From: Mytilus galloprovincialis
Lineage: Eukaryota > Mollusca > Bivalvia > Mytilida > Mytilidae
Direction: 5' to 3'
Length of the DNA: 64,000 bases
Assembly (NCBI RefSeq): GCF_965363235.1
Contig: NC_134840.1
Location: 90,842,416 to 90,906,415 of the forward strand
In this document: positions 21,809 through 34,582 of the stretch, piece after piece
Numbering within the stretch: position 1 is the stretch's first letter
Layout: each line of letters begins with the position of its first letter
Position numbers and translations under genes: made by a program
Notes under the pieces: generated by a model
Seen by the model: only the letters and a program-made list of their open reading frames with translations
Databases searched by the model: none
What the model was told of the DNA's origin: nothing

Positions 21809-24063
21809 ATGTCTGCCTTTCCCGCCGGATATTCAGGTATGTTTGTAAACAACGTCTCTTAATATCTTATTTTAAATACCTGTTTAAATGTGTTTATGCG
21901 TGTATATTTTTCTTACACATTTACATTGTGTGAATGTTAATACTTTATACTTTTTGGAAGATCTAGTTAATTTGACTGAAAAAAAAACGTAACCCCCACC
22001 CCTATTGAATCCGCAACTGCTTAGAAATAACATTTACTCCCATCTTACATGTAAATTGTATTATTGTATCTTTTTGCTTCGATACATAAGTCTTCAAGTT
22101 AAGTTCAATGTATACAAATATTTAATTATTAGTTATATATATGTGCTAATTTTTCTATAATCCGTAAATTGAATTTGTCACTCATTTTAGAGAATTATTT
22201 GGCAAGTCTATTATGATTTTAAATTATTCTTTTGTTATAAAAACTATGGCAAGTTGGAGTTAGTATTCTGAGCCCTCCAACAATTATATATCTACAGTAG
22301 CCATTCGTTGCAAGAGTTTGTCCCCATGCATTTGTCGGAGTCGGTGCAGACTCGTTGTTTTGTTAATTGTGTGTGTGTGGTTACAGGCCAATACATACTA
22401 GTATAACATATTAGATCATGTTTTTTTTGTCCTCTTTCTTTACAAAAAAATCATACTTTTTCATTAACTTCTTTATTTTCATAACGCCTTCCATGTAGCT
22501 ACTTTGTAGCTAAATTTGCCAAATCGCTTATAATGGGATAATTTTTTGTATAAAAAAAGTAAAAATACGTGCGTAACTTTCTACCAACATTTTGTGGCAA
22601 TATTTCTATTTGTGCATAATTTAATTTCACACTTTAATTGTCTTCATTCTATAACACGATGCAATTTCTCAATACTATTTTTCGACAAGACTTGAATATT
22701 CTATAATTAAGTCTAAACTACAAGTTTACTGCTTGCCACCGTTGGAGGTCTCCAACCCACATCTGCATCTATTGGTGAAATGTTTGCCAACAGTCATATA
22801 TAACCTGGTAGTTCTGTGCTGGACAGAATTAATGCTTGATGCCCTAAATGATTGTATCATAACTTCTATCTAACCAGAACAGGGTCCATTTAATAGCTGT
22901 AGTGTTTTACGATTTGCAAATACTTGTAATTAAACCCAATGTCCTGTAAGCTGACTATGATATATATTTTACTACCTTAGGCTTACTATAGTTTAGAAAT
23001 TCAATCAATAATAGATCCAGATATTGACAACTTGATATACTACACTTCATTTTTATAATGTTGATTATCAAATAAAAATGTACTTCCATGTTTATTATTT
23101 TAATCGATCATATTGTTAAAAAAAAATCAACTACTGATTGAAGTATTTAAAAGGATTATAAACAGTCTATGGAAGAAGCGTATCGATAAAAACTTTTCTT
23201 AAATCACATAGCGATATTGTCTAATATCAATTGTAAATATGCAGACATTCCATGCGGAAAATGTTGTTTTCGGCAACGAAAAATTAAGAAAATACTAATT
23301 TTAAAACTTATTGTTCAAATATAAACAACAATTGAGTCTAAATATACATGCAGAAGTTAGTTAGAAGCTTAAGTTTATGTCAGTGTAAAATTTGAAGTGC
23401 TGTGTTTTTCTTTTATACATAAATAAACAATGCGATACTTTTAAAATATCATAGCGGTGTTTTTGTTATATCAATATTAGTACCGATTAGTATTAATATT
23501 TAGACTGTTGTACCCATATTTTGACAATTTTACCTATTATGTCTGTTTTGTTCACGCATCGTTGTAAATATGACAGAATTTGATGAGACTGTCATACACG
23601 TGAGAGATGAAGTGCTATAAAACCAGGTTCAATCCACCATTTTCAAAATTTGAAAATGCCAGTACCGAGTCAGAAATATGACAGTTGTTATCCATTCGTT
23701 TGGTGTGTTTTATCATTTGATTATACCATTTGATAAGGGACTTTCTGATTTGAATTTTCCTCGGAGTTCAGTATTTTTCTAAATTTTACTTCTTAGTAGT
23801 ATTGTATGTAAATAAGCAGTTTTAAGACCATTGCTTAAATTCAAATTGTTTTTGGTAACATCTTACACATTTCTCAATTGGTTTTGGAAGCAAATCTAAT
23901 CAAATAAGAGTTTAACAAACAATGCCGTAATCAAATAATCAAATAGCTAAGTATCAAAATGATTGACCTGTACTTTTGAATCTCCTTTTTTTTTTTTAAA
24001 TTAGACCGTTGGTTTTCCTGTTTGAATGGTTTAACTCTAGCAATGTTCTTGTTCCTATATAGC

Positions 24064-24116
<53 letters not shown>

Positions 24117-27100
24117 AAAAAAAACGAGAAACGAGAAACACGTATATATTACATAAACAAACGACAGCTACTGTACATCAGATTCCTGACTTTGGACAGG
24201 TGCAAACATTTGCAGCGGGATTAAACGTTTTAATGGATCCAAACCTCCTCCCTTTTTCTGAAACAATAGCATAACATCACAACATAGAAAAACACACGAT
24301 AAAATATCAATTGGCAGACTTAACTCAATCAAAAACGTAAATTAATACACAATGAACGAATGAACGAATATACACATTTCTAACGTCAAAAGACATTTAC
24401 ATCTTATTTATTTGTGTTCTAATCATTTTTTTTAGTACTCATTGAAGAAATGAATTTATAACAAGTTATTTTGCACTAAGAAAAGTTCGCGTATTTATAC
24501 GATCGGTTACTAGCGAAAAACGAAAGTCAAATCTCTGTGGCAACAATACATCGGAATACCCTCACGGACATCGCGATGTAAAAGAGCGTCCACGCGGCGA
24601 GCTGATTATGTTCATAGAGATATCGATTTACCAACGGGGAAAAGTCTTCGATATCCAAAAAGAACTCTTCCTTCTCAATATCTTTTGCTATGTTAATAAT
24701 AAATATATTTTCTGTTTGACAAGATTTTATATTTTCGTTGTATCTGAAGTTGTCCAATATTTATAGTCTGAGGCTACTCAGTTGGTATCTTTAAAGAGCG
24801 GGACATCAGCATTTGTACATTTTAATTTGTTTGGAGTATTGATTTTACCATTTGAATATTCATTGTAATTTGGAGCTGTATTGGATTGGATTGTTTGAAT
24901 GAATGTTTCTATTTTTGTCTATTTCGATATTATCAAGGTGGGTAGACTATAGCAGTGTGACCAGTAAATTAGAATCTAATAGGTCGGTAGACGTATTTGC
25001 AACCGCTTTTAAATATCGCCATTGCATCATCACTTCAAATAGAATTATAAAAAAGAAGATGTGGTAAGATTGCCAATGAGACAACTGTCCACAAGAGACC
25101 AAAATAACGCAGACATTAACAATTATAGGTCGCCGTACGGCCTTCAACAATGAGCAAAGCCCATACCGCATAGTCAGCTATAAAAGGTCCCGATAAGACA
25201 ATGTAAAACAATTTAAACGAGAAAATAACGGCCTTATTATATAAAAGAAAAATGAACGAAAAACAAATATGTAACACATAACCACACGACAACCACTGAA
25301 TTACAGGCTCCTGACTTGGGAAAGGCACATACATAAATAATGTGGCGGGGTTAAACATGTTAGTTAGTTGGTTAAACCATGTGATTGAAAACAATAGACT
25401 GAACAGGTTGTTAACACTCTCAACTATCAATAAGGTCAAGCAACATTTTCGGAATGATAAGTTCATGTAAGCGTTAATTGTGTTACAGTTACGAAATTTT
25501 AGTGATGTTGATCCTAAAACATTGAACTGGTCATGATCTAAGTTTGTGAATTATGTTTGCAGTTTTCTTGACATGCATTGTGACGTGTCATCGTATTAAT
25601 TCTATATTAGAAAACTATAGCAGTTATATTAGAAAAGTATCGCATTCATAAATTTTTGATATTAAAAAATCATCGCTATGATATAAGACAAATATCGCAT
25701 TGATATTTTAAAATATAGCAGTATCGTTGACTTATAGGTGATTTTGGCGTAGCAAACAATTGAATTCATCTCAATTGCATTCCACTGAATTTGCTACATG
25801 ATATTTATAGAATGTGTACATCTACAAATGATAAATCGTGCATTTATGTTTCATTTATTTAATAATTCAATTTTCTCGTTTAAATACACCTTGCTTGTTA
25901 TTACATAAAATAACTCATGAAAATGATAGACCAGACGTATGTCATGTTAAATGTCACCCTGTTTTTAGAAAAGAGTCATTACTTTATACCGAGAAATCTG
26001 CCTTTCTTCGTACAAATGCTAACATTACGTCTGAAATTTCCCACAATGCAACTCGTTGATATAAGGCAATATCGCTCGTTGATATAAGAAAAGCTTTTAT
26101 CGAATCGCTTCTTCCATAGACTGATAAACAAGTAAATGTAAAATGCCTATGAGTACCATTTCTTTATCCTTTTATAGTAGTGTAATTCATATTTATAATA
26201 ATGAATATTTGCAGATCCGTCACAGTATGGATCAGCCTTTGGACCAGCAATGCAACCAGGACCCCAAGCAAGTTATCCTCCCCCTGGACCTGCAAGTTAT
26301 CCTCCTCCAGCTTATCCTCCTCCAGTAATGGGACAACCAATGCATGGACAGATGCCGATGCAAACTTTAACGGTGAATAACCAGACTATAACCATGCAAG
26401 TCGACCCAGCTCATGCGGCATTGGTTGCTAATATGGCTCAAATGTTAGATCCCAATAATCCAGCTAGAAATGAACATCCGGTTCGCATGAAATGTCCGTC
26501 ATGCCACCAAGAAGTAACAACAGAAACTACATACATCGTCGGTAGTTGTACCTATCTCTGCTGTATTCTGATCTTTTTAAGTGGGTAAGAATCAAATACA
26601 ATAACGATTAGCCAAAACCTGTGAAAGTAAGCTTTTTTAACCTCATATAGAAGGTTCGTGTACTGTTTACTTAATTACACAGTCTTTGTAAATATCGTAT
26701 TTGATAGTATGTAATCGGCTAACTAAAGTAAATGCAAGCAGAAGATCAGTGGATCGCCTTCCCTGAACAGTAAAAAAAATATCAGTGAAAGAGTTTATAA
26801 CATAGTTGATCTTCATTTACAAATCAATACACCCATTTGGGTCAAACATACACGAAAATCAACGATTACAAAAACAAACACTAAAACAAAATATTCATAA
26901 AATGTAACTTTTAATGAACATCATTTTTGCAACTCTAAAGATGATTGTTTAAAAAATCACCAACTTTTGGCAAAAATAAAATCAAACTCAGGATTTAGAA
27001 TTTGTTTAAGCTATACAATATTTTTTTGGTTTGTATCCAAAAGATCGATTTAAATAGATTTAGTTTACAATCTATAAATAAGTGATACTCATTATCAAGT

Positions 27101-29708
27101 TTATAACAACATTTACGTTATCAAAACGTTATAATTTACAAGCTTGAAATAATTACATATGTGTTGAAAATGCCGGACTTATGTACAGCATAATTTTTGT
27201 AGCTTGCAAATGTTTAATAAATGAAGCGCACCAAATTTATTGCTCACCGACTTCAGTCTTAGCATTGGAGGTCAAAACGAAAACTGCAAACACAAAAACA
27301 GATTAAAACACACGCTTGTTTAATGCGAAACAGCATTGTTTAGCAGTTGTTAGCAAATTGGTGATTAAATTTGAGATATAAATATAAAATGAAAATTTTA
27401 ACATAAAATTAAACACAAGCTGAAAAAAATTAACTCAATAGAAAACTATGATAAGGAGATGAAGAATGCTTGACATTGAGACACCAGTTTCTACCCACCA
27501 AAGTCCTAATGCAATTGTATTTCAATGTACGGGCTTCAACAATGAGTAAAACCCATACCGTATAATCAGTTTTAAAAGACATATACATATAACCACATTC
27601 CCGGTTCTACAATCTGCTAACACCTATATCTTTACTTTGCAGAAGGTAATATTTTTCTCCGACTGTTAATGGCGTCTTTACATGATACCCATTGGATGTT
27701 GGATGTGTAGTGATTGATATTTTAGTGTCAGATATATGATTTTTATTAGTTAACTTATTTGACTTATCTATACTTTGTGTCTTTTTTGTTGAGAGAGATG
27801 TATAAATACCGTAACACGTCCAGTCTGTGTATTTTTTTATGGTTTTTTTTATGGTTTATGAGTTTAAACTCGTTTACACTGATTGTTATAGTTTGTTCTT
27901 ATATTTGTTATTGTTACTTTATTGTCCAATGTAAAGGAGATTTGGTGCCTTCAAACCTGTTAAACCCTGTCACATTCTATAAATGCCCGTCCCAAGTCAG
28001 GAGCATTTAGTTCAGTGGTTGTCATTGGTTCATGTCTGTCATATTTGTTTTTTTTTACTAAATTGTTGTGTTATTAATTCTGTCGTAACTTTTCTCAATG
28101 GGATTGTTTCACAGTTTTCATGTCAGGTTCAAAAGTGTTTAATCTATCCATCTGTCATTCAATCCTCTCACCAAACACGCAAACACACACAATACAAAAA
28201 GGAAACCTGCATATACAAAACAGATGCGTTTATAGCTAGATGTCTTTTTTTTTTATGTTTTTGTCCAATTGTAGTATTCCTCATATCGCATTTTTATACG
28301 CCCGTCAAAATTTTGACGGGACGTATTATGGTATACAAATGTCCGGTGTCCGTCCGTCTGTCTGTCCGTCCGTCCGTCCGTCTGTCCGTCTGTCCGTCTG
28401 TCCGGCGTAAACATGTCGCACCGTAACTTGAGAACGACTTATCCAAATTTCATGAAACTTAATATAGTTGTTTCTTATGATGGTCAAATGATCTGTATAC
28501 TTTTTGGTGAAAATAAGATTTAAACTTTTTGAGTTACAGCACTTTATGACTAAAACAGGGGTGTGTTTTTTTCACATGTCGCACTGTATCTCAAAAACGA
28601 TTCTTGATTATGACTTAAAACTTTAAACACTTCTTAGTTATATTAATCTCAATATCTGTATACTTTTTGGTGATGATTCAAAATTTCATTTTTGAGTTAT
28701 TGAGTATTTTGTAAAAAAGGGGGAGGGTTTTTTTACATGTCGCGCCATATCTCAAAAACTATTTATGATTATTGCTTAAAACTTTACACATGTCTTTGTT
28801 ATATTAATCTCAATATCTGTATACTTTTTGGTGATGATTCAATATTTCGTTTTTGAGTTATTAGTATTTTTTAAAAAAGGGGGAGGTTTTTTTTTACATG
28901 TTGTGCCATATCTCAAAAACGATTTATGATTATTGCTTAAAACTTTACACACTTCTTTTTTCTATTAATCTAAAGATCTGTATACTTTTTGGTGATTATT
29001 CAAAATTTTATTTTTGAGTTATTGAGTATTTTGTAAAAGAGGGGAGGGTTTTTTACATGTCGTGCCGTATCTCAAAAACAAGTTATGATTATTGCTTAAA
29101 ACTTTACACACTTTTTTGATATATTAATCTTAAGATCTGTATACTTTTTGGTTTTGATTCAAAATTTTATTTTGGTAATATTTAGTTTTTGTAAAAAAAA
29201 ACAGGGTGGGGGGTTTCACATGTCCCGCCGTGTCTCTAAAACAATATATGGTTATTTCTCAAAACTTTCTCATAAACTATTTATGATTATTGCATAAGAC
29301 TTCCACATAAGACGTCGGGCGTATCATGCGCTCATGGCGCAGCTGTTTATTATTCATTGACATTATATATATACTTACGATGCGTTGACTGTATTTGTAA
29401 AACACTCGACAATCTATTTAAACGTTAGAACACGACAGAGAAAAAAGAGTAAGAAAACGAAGACCAAAGTTACTCAATAAAGAATTGATTCTTGTTTCAT
29501 TTTGTTAAATTCTTCTTCTAACCTTTTTTAACTTATTTTTTGTAGACTTATCTTATGCTGCTGGTTGGCTTTCTTTATGAATATGGCAAAGGACGTGGTT
29601 CACACTTGTCCGAGTTGTAAAGCTGAGTGTGGTAGATTTGTCCGACAACAACAAAATAGAGTGCATGCCTCTGGTGGTGGTCGAAGGAGGAGAAGACGTA
29701 GGCGTTGA
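21809..29708 (+). CDS. LITAF-domain protein 2
   Basis: Three coding exons: 21809-21836 (MSAFPAGYS, phase-1 donor), 26215-26584 (acceptor TTTGCAG, phase-2 donor GTAAGA) and 29546-29708 (acceptor TTTTTTGTAG, stop TGA), totalling 186 residues. The N-terminal half is Pro-rich (ASYPPPGPASYPPPAYPPP) and contains PPAY, a PPxY motif of the kind that binds WW domains of NEDD4-family ubiquitin ligases. The LITAF domain has RMKCPSCHQEVTT, the hydrophobic CCILIFLSG plus LILCCWLAFF, and VVHTCPSC. A DPNNP element just before the domain is shared with LITAF 1. The tail ends with three Gly and eight consecutive Arg, which is unusual. In the family the protein sits on endosomal membranes; the function of this copy is inferred. 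Confidence 0.88.
23610..23790 (+). repeat. Dispersed repeat R2, copy
   Basis: AGGTTCAATCCACCATTTTC, GCCAGTACCGAGTCAGAAAT, TTATCCATTCGTTTGGTGTG and GAATTTTCCTCGGAGTTCAG appear in the same order as in the copy at 8036. Confidence 0.55.
24064..24113. repeat. AT dinucleotide microsatellite
   Basis: About 25 TA/AT repeats, followed by a CATAAAAAAAAACGAGAAAC segment also seen next to R1 copies. Confidence 0.9.
25050..25340 (-). repeat. Dispersed repeat R1, longer copy
   Basis: Reverse copy. GAAGATGTGGTAAGATTGCC and GAGACAACTGTCCAC are followed by GGCCTTCAACAATGAGCAAA and TATAAAAGGTCCCGATAAGA. It continues into a segment ending CTCCTGACTTGGGAAAGGCA. A short piece of the same family lies at 54160-54245. 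Confidence 0.55.
26585..29545. other. Intron 2 of LITAF gene 2
   Basis: 26600-27700 is AT-rich with no clear feature. 27960-28060 resembles a dispersed repeat segment (CCCAAGTCAGGAGC...TTCAGTGGTTGTCATTGG). 28294-29348 is a long repeat element with internal tandem units. Confidence 0.5.
28294..29348 (+). repeat. Repeat element with CCGT-rich start and six tandem units of about 165 bp
   Basis: It begins with the palindrome ACGCCCGTCAAAATTTTGAC, then a TCCGTCCG/TCTGTCCG simple repeat (about 28348-28404). Units marked by ACATGTCGC(A/G)CC(A/G)TATCTCAA and TCTGTATACTTTTTGGTGA follow at about 28412, 28577, 28737, 28905, 29055 and 29218. It ends GACGTCGGGCGTATCATGCG, which mirrors the start motif. 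Non-coding; class unknown. Confidence 0.6.
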
Positions 29709-29745
29709 TCATCTTCATGTTTATGATGATCGGAGAAGACGTAGG
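29688..29745 (+). repeat. Short duplication across the stop codon of LITAF 2
   Basis: GGAGAAGACGTAGGCG occurs twice, first encoding the poly-Arg tail just before TGA and again about 42 bp later in the 3' UTR. A TCATCTTCATG-like stretch follows each copy. It is a small tandem duplication of the gene's 3' end. Confidence 0.7.
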
Positions 29746-30963
29746 CGATGAACATTTTCATATCCTGAAATGATTACAAATGATACTTTTTTAGAAATTT
29801 TATGGAACTACCATAGAGTAATATAAATCAGTGGCGTTATTTCATACACATAAAAAGAAGTTCACAAGAGAGATCATTTCATGTGTACGTATACTTCAGT
29901 AGCTGTAATTAGAGTCGTATATTATTTCCCATGTACCATATGATCATGTTTTCCGGCTTAAATGGCTTCATTTCGAAAATGTGTAAACTTTCGTGTTCCT
30001 GGTTGAAATTTGGAACATTAAATAGGACCTGGCTGACATTTGAAACATCAAATAGGCAAACGCAGGGCAAGAAGTCCGATCTATACTGAATGTCGATCGT
30101 AATTCTTTACCACTTTTTAAAATATACTCCACGAAGAGAACCACTTCATCCAAATACTCCTTCATGGGTATTTGTCTTATAGACTCATTGCGAGATTATT
30201 GGTGTTAACTTGTATGCATCTTGTATTAGTTTAGGTTATATGTTTCAATATGTTGACTAGTAAATTGAATGTTCAATAATAAGATCCTGAAGGCAATGGT
30301 GAACAAAACAACATATCGTTTTCGAAGTGGATTTAGAGGAGACGAATTGTTAACACGGATATTCCATTTGGATTGTATCATTTTGACAGAGAATATAAAT
30401 CATGCCATTTTTATCATGTTGTATTTTGTTTTCTTTAACCGCAAGATCCATTGTAGTTTTATAGGGTTGTGAAAGTGTTGCGTGCATTTTAATAATGAAG
30501 CGACGAGCTTCATACAAGTGTTCCGTTATATCATCGTTTGAACGCCGAATAAAACCACAAAGTGAAGCATTCAAGTTTTACATAAGATATACTCATTATT
30601 TTATAAATAAATGCTCATGTATTTGTAAAGTTTTGTTATTCTTTAAACAACAAAGAGCTTTGAATGGATGGGATAAACGCTTGAAGCAGAAAAGTGGTAT
30701 AGTCACTCATAGAGCCATCATAATCATTATTTTGGAAAATAAAATGGATTCTTGATTCATTTATTGCTCTACGTAGAAGAAATTTTGATAGAGTTTAGCA
30801 CATTGTACAGGTTAATCTTTAAACCTGAAGAATTTTTAGAAAATACTGATTTAGGAACTGTTTGCGAACAAAAGGCAGTAGTCAGCACGTCTGTGTTGAC
30901 TTTAGTTATATCATTGATATGTTCATATATAGCTGTATTTTGCAAAACTTTTAAGAAATTTTT

Positions 30964-31085
30964 GGTCCTCCAATGCTCTTCAACTTCGTACTTTATTTGT
31001 CCTTTTAAACCTGCTTTTTATTCGAGCGTCACCGATGAGTCTTTTGTAGACGAAACGCGCGTCTGACGTAAATATAAAATTGTGA
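30964..31085 (-). repeat. Dispersed repeat R3, copy 2
   Basis: Reverse copy with CAATGCTCTTCAACTTCG, GCGTCACCGATGAGTCTT and GTAGACGAAACGCGCGTCTG. Confidence 0.6.
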
Positions 31086-32132
31086 TCCTAGTTTCTATGA
31101 TGAGTTTATTTGAACAATTGAAAAAAAATGTGTAGAATAAATACCAAACAATTCGAATTAAATAAAACAAAACCTTGAATGTCAGCAATTAAAACAATGA
31201 TTTCAGCCGTATACCATGTATGAAATATCGACCAATCTACTCATTGTACTACTTATATCGTATTTACATTTGAAATAAAACTTAAATTACTATTTACCAT
31301 TCCGTAATGTGTTTTTTTAATAATGAAATGGTGTACGCCCGTTAATAAATCGTCGATATTCTAATGCAAATATTGACATGTTACCGTGACACCCGACTGC
31401 CGCAACATGATTCTCTCTTAATAAGAATTATAAATAATGCCGATTTTTTTCTGAAATCATTAAAATTTGACAAACAGATTATTTCAGAAAATAAATTTTA
31501 GAGAATATTTATGTTGAGAAGATTTTCCAAATGTTTTTACAAAGAGCCGCTTGTGTCTATCTTTTGAAACTCAACAGTTATGTATGTCTGTCTAAAGGAT
31601 AGAAATGTCTAAGAAAATGAAATTTTGAGTCAATGATAACCATATCTTCACATTAAATTATACTTTATCATACAGATCTAAACATGTAACAACTTTACGA
31701 CAGAAATTCTCCGTCGTGATTATACAGGCCTACCACCGTAATATACATATTTATACTGCACTCGTACTATTTGAGCAGTCAAAATGCGTTGACTGTATAT
31801 TTCTTTGTCATATGTACAGTCACTGACCCGATATCACTTTTTCTCATGAATATTTAAATAGAAGTTGCCGAAATAATATTTAATTATTCATACGACCTCT
31901 TCAACCTGTTTTTGTTTCCAATGCATACAACGATGCGTGGAACGACTTAACCTTGTTTATTTTGAATTTATTGGAAAAACATATTGCATGTGTTAATGTT
32001 TTTTGTTTGCAACCTATAAATCATTATGTTTTATGCTGATGGTTGATATTTTAGTCCATACTCAAACGATTTCGTTCGAGTGTGGGTATCAACAGGTAAA
32101 TGTACATTTCATTTTATTATACTTCACTATAT

Positions 32133-32271
32133 AAATAACACATAGCTGAGAGGGTGATAGAGCAGATTGGTACCTCGAGAAAACATTGTCAACCGCGGCG
32201 AAGCCAAGGTTGACAATGCCTTTTCGAGGGGTTCCAATCTGCTCTATCACCCTCTCAGCTATGTGTTATTT
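32133..32271. repeat. 139-bp near-perfect palindrome
   Basis: The arms AAATAACACATAGCTGAGAG and CTCTCAGCTATGTGTTATTT extend inward through TGATAGAGCAGATTGG and the paired GTTGACAATG/CATTGTCAAC to a centre near AACCGCGGCGAAGCC. TTATTATACTT occurs just outside both arms (about 32115 and 32276). It looks like a foldback MITE. A diverged relative (GTCACCCGCTCAGCCATGTG) lies near 32560. Confidence 0.75.
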
Positions 32272-32760
32272 AATTTATTATACTTAATGTCCTATTATTA
32301 TTGGCTTTTACAGATTACTTTTATTTCAAAAGTTTTTTTCTATGACGTCACGTTCACAACAACGTTACGGGCATTAGAATAAAACAACAAAAGTCAAGCA
32401 AGATGTTTTATTTTATTTATTTTAACAGTCTATAATAAGATGTGAGCCAAAATGTAGAACTTAAGCATTGTATTTAATTCCTTGATTTAAATTCAATTCA
32501 CTGTTCTTTAAATTATCGATTTCTGATTGGTCTAGACGAGAGGGTAACATTAAAAAAAATTGTCACCCGCTCAGCCATGTGATAGAGTAAATTGACACCC
32601 TTGTCTTAGCCAATCAAAATATGGCATTTTAACGTGTTGTATATTTCTCCGCGAGCATGATATGAAGCCTTTTTAAAGGGGATTTCCCCCAATATTTAAA
32701 AATCAAATGAATAACCTTAACGCATTAGACAACAATTGAAATTTTTTTTTTTAGATTGCA

Positions 32761-32835
32761 GTATAAAGACAATAATAGTGCATTAACTTGACATATCTAC
32801 GATATGTCAAGTCAATGCACTATTATTGTTTATAC
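32761..32835. repeat. 75-bp palindrome
   Basis: GACAATAATAGTGCATTAAC and CTTGACATATC pair with GATATGTCAAG and TCAATGCACTATTATTGTT, with a loop of only a few bases. This would form a long hairpin. Confidence 0.8.
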
Positions 32836-33193
32836 ATGTATACATGTTTTCTCTAGTTTAACCAAACAATGGTAGATCGGAAAATTCATCTTCAGAGGGA
32901 TTCGTACCTTTACTTCTGTGACATCGAATCCTTTCTTTGGTTGACTAGTATATTAGATATAGCTTGCAGTGGCCAATCTTTTCTTTATTTATTGATGATG
33001 TCAATTTAAGGATGTACGTTTGTGAAATTAAAAAAATCTAGAATTTAAAATTGATACTTAGTCTGAAGATCATTTGATTAGGAACAAAATACGCTAACAT
33101 ATTGAATGGTTATGCATATCTCCGTTCGAGATAAAAACAAAAAAATGGCGGGAAAAAGCGGACTTTTACCTTAAACATGTAGTTCAGGTGAAC

Positions 33194-33374
33194 TAAAAAA
33201 GCAAAACGAACAAAAGCAACGGACAAAAAGCAAAAGTTATCGGACAAAAAGCAAAAGTGTCGGACAAAAAGCAAAATTATCGGATAAAAAGCAAAACTGA
33301 AAAAAAGCAACAGACAAAAATTAAACGAAAGTGTCGGACAAAAAGCAAAATTATCGGAAAAAAGCACCGTATCA
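33194..33374 (+). repeat. Second CGGACAAAAAGC minisatellite with one transposon end
   Basis: It has the same unit as at 19843 and ends in AAAGCACCGTATCA, the right terminus of the 18638-20121 element. No matching left end is visible upstream, so it is a truncated relative. Confidence 0.7.
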
Positions 33375-33896
33375 CCAATTCAAACTTAACTACCTCTTTG
33401 GTGTTTTAGTTCCTTTGAAGATCAATTAAAAGCGTTTACATTAGCCCTTAATCGATCTAAGGTGAACCGATCTAGTTAAAGTCTAATGTCCTAGTGTGAA
33501 CGGGGTCAGGTGCTCACATAACTATATACTATATCTTTGTTTGCATATTTGAAAGCATGTGCATTCTTTCATTGAACACCGTTATCTAATTTGATAACAG
33601 GTTTAAACAGTTACAAAAAACTTTAAATTCACAGCTGATTGATTTAGATATTTAACTTTATACATGTCGTCAAGGAAGTTAAATGTGTAGACTGTTTTGA
33701 TGCCACAGAGTAAGTTTTTATTTATTTCTTACCAAAACCCATTTCAAACAATATAAAAACCCTATTTTAGAGGGACAGAGAGATAGATATGAATTTGAAA
33801 TAGATATTTGATTTAAATACAACGATTGAACAGTTATTGGTTAGGATAAGAAAGAAAATGTAAGATACATGTCAATGAAATAGCAATCCAATGCAG

Positions 33897-34582
33897 GGGC
33901 CAGTTTCACGAAGCTGTCTTAGGACTAAGACATGTCTTAGGAGGGTCTTACGACATATCTTAGTCCTGAGTGGGTTCCACAAAGTGGTCCTAACATCTCT
34001 TAAAGTTGGTGTTAAAGTTAGGAAAACACGAGAGGTGTCTTATGATGGTCTTAGTATAATTATAAGTTTATTTATACAAATTACACTCATTTTTATTTAA
34101 ATTTTGCAAATTATCTTATTTTTAAATATCTATTCTCCTTTTCATGGTTATTCCTAAATATTTAAAGTTTGACGGATTATCATGATATGTCAACAAAGAA
34201 CATTCGATGTATTGATATAAAAAATGCACGATTTTATACTTTTACCTTTGACAAAAAATTCAACTCACCGTTGAACAAAAAAATGTCATCATCTTATTCT
34301 TTTTTTCAATTTTGTATTTAAAGTTTCCGTTGCATATTGGTGTATTATTTTTAGATTATTTATATAAATTACTCTTATTTTTTATAATAATTTTGCAAAT
34401 TACTCTAATTATATTAATCGTTTAGTAATTTATGGAATACTACATTTACATTAATTTTTCCGTAAATCCATGTTTATCCATAAAATCCATTTGATAAGTT
34501 AAAGAACTTGCGACAGGTTTAGGATATCTTTGCTAAGACATATCTTATGACAGGTCTTATGATAGCTTCGTGAAACCGGTCC
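33897..34582. mobile_element. Harbinger-type MITE (CAG target duplication)
   Basis: The left end GGGCCAGTTTCACGAAGCTG and the right end AGCTTCGTGAAACCGGTCC are inverted repeats with few mismatches. CAG flanks each end (33894-33896, 34583-34585). Subterminal TCTTAGGACTAAGACATGTC-type motifs recur. The interior is AT-rich and non-coding. The CWG triplet is known as a Harbinger target in vertebrates, so this assignment is a family-level inference. Confidence 0.65.

Larger units (their letters stand above)
21837..26214. other. Intron 1 of LITAF gene 2
   Basis: AT-rich. It contains an R2 copy (23610-23790), an AT microsatellite (24064-24113) and an R1 copy in reverse (25050-25340). A minus-strand open frame of about 75 codons (24527-24757) begins without ATG and has no recognised motif. 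Nothing else is recognised. Confidence 0.5.

Noticed and set aside
24527-24757. 76-codon minus-strand frame
   Set aside because: It starts at a non-ATG codon and has no splice support or known motif, although its composition is somewhat protein-like.
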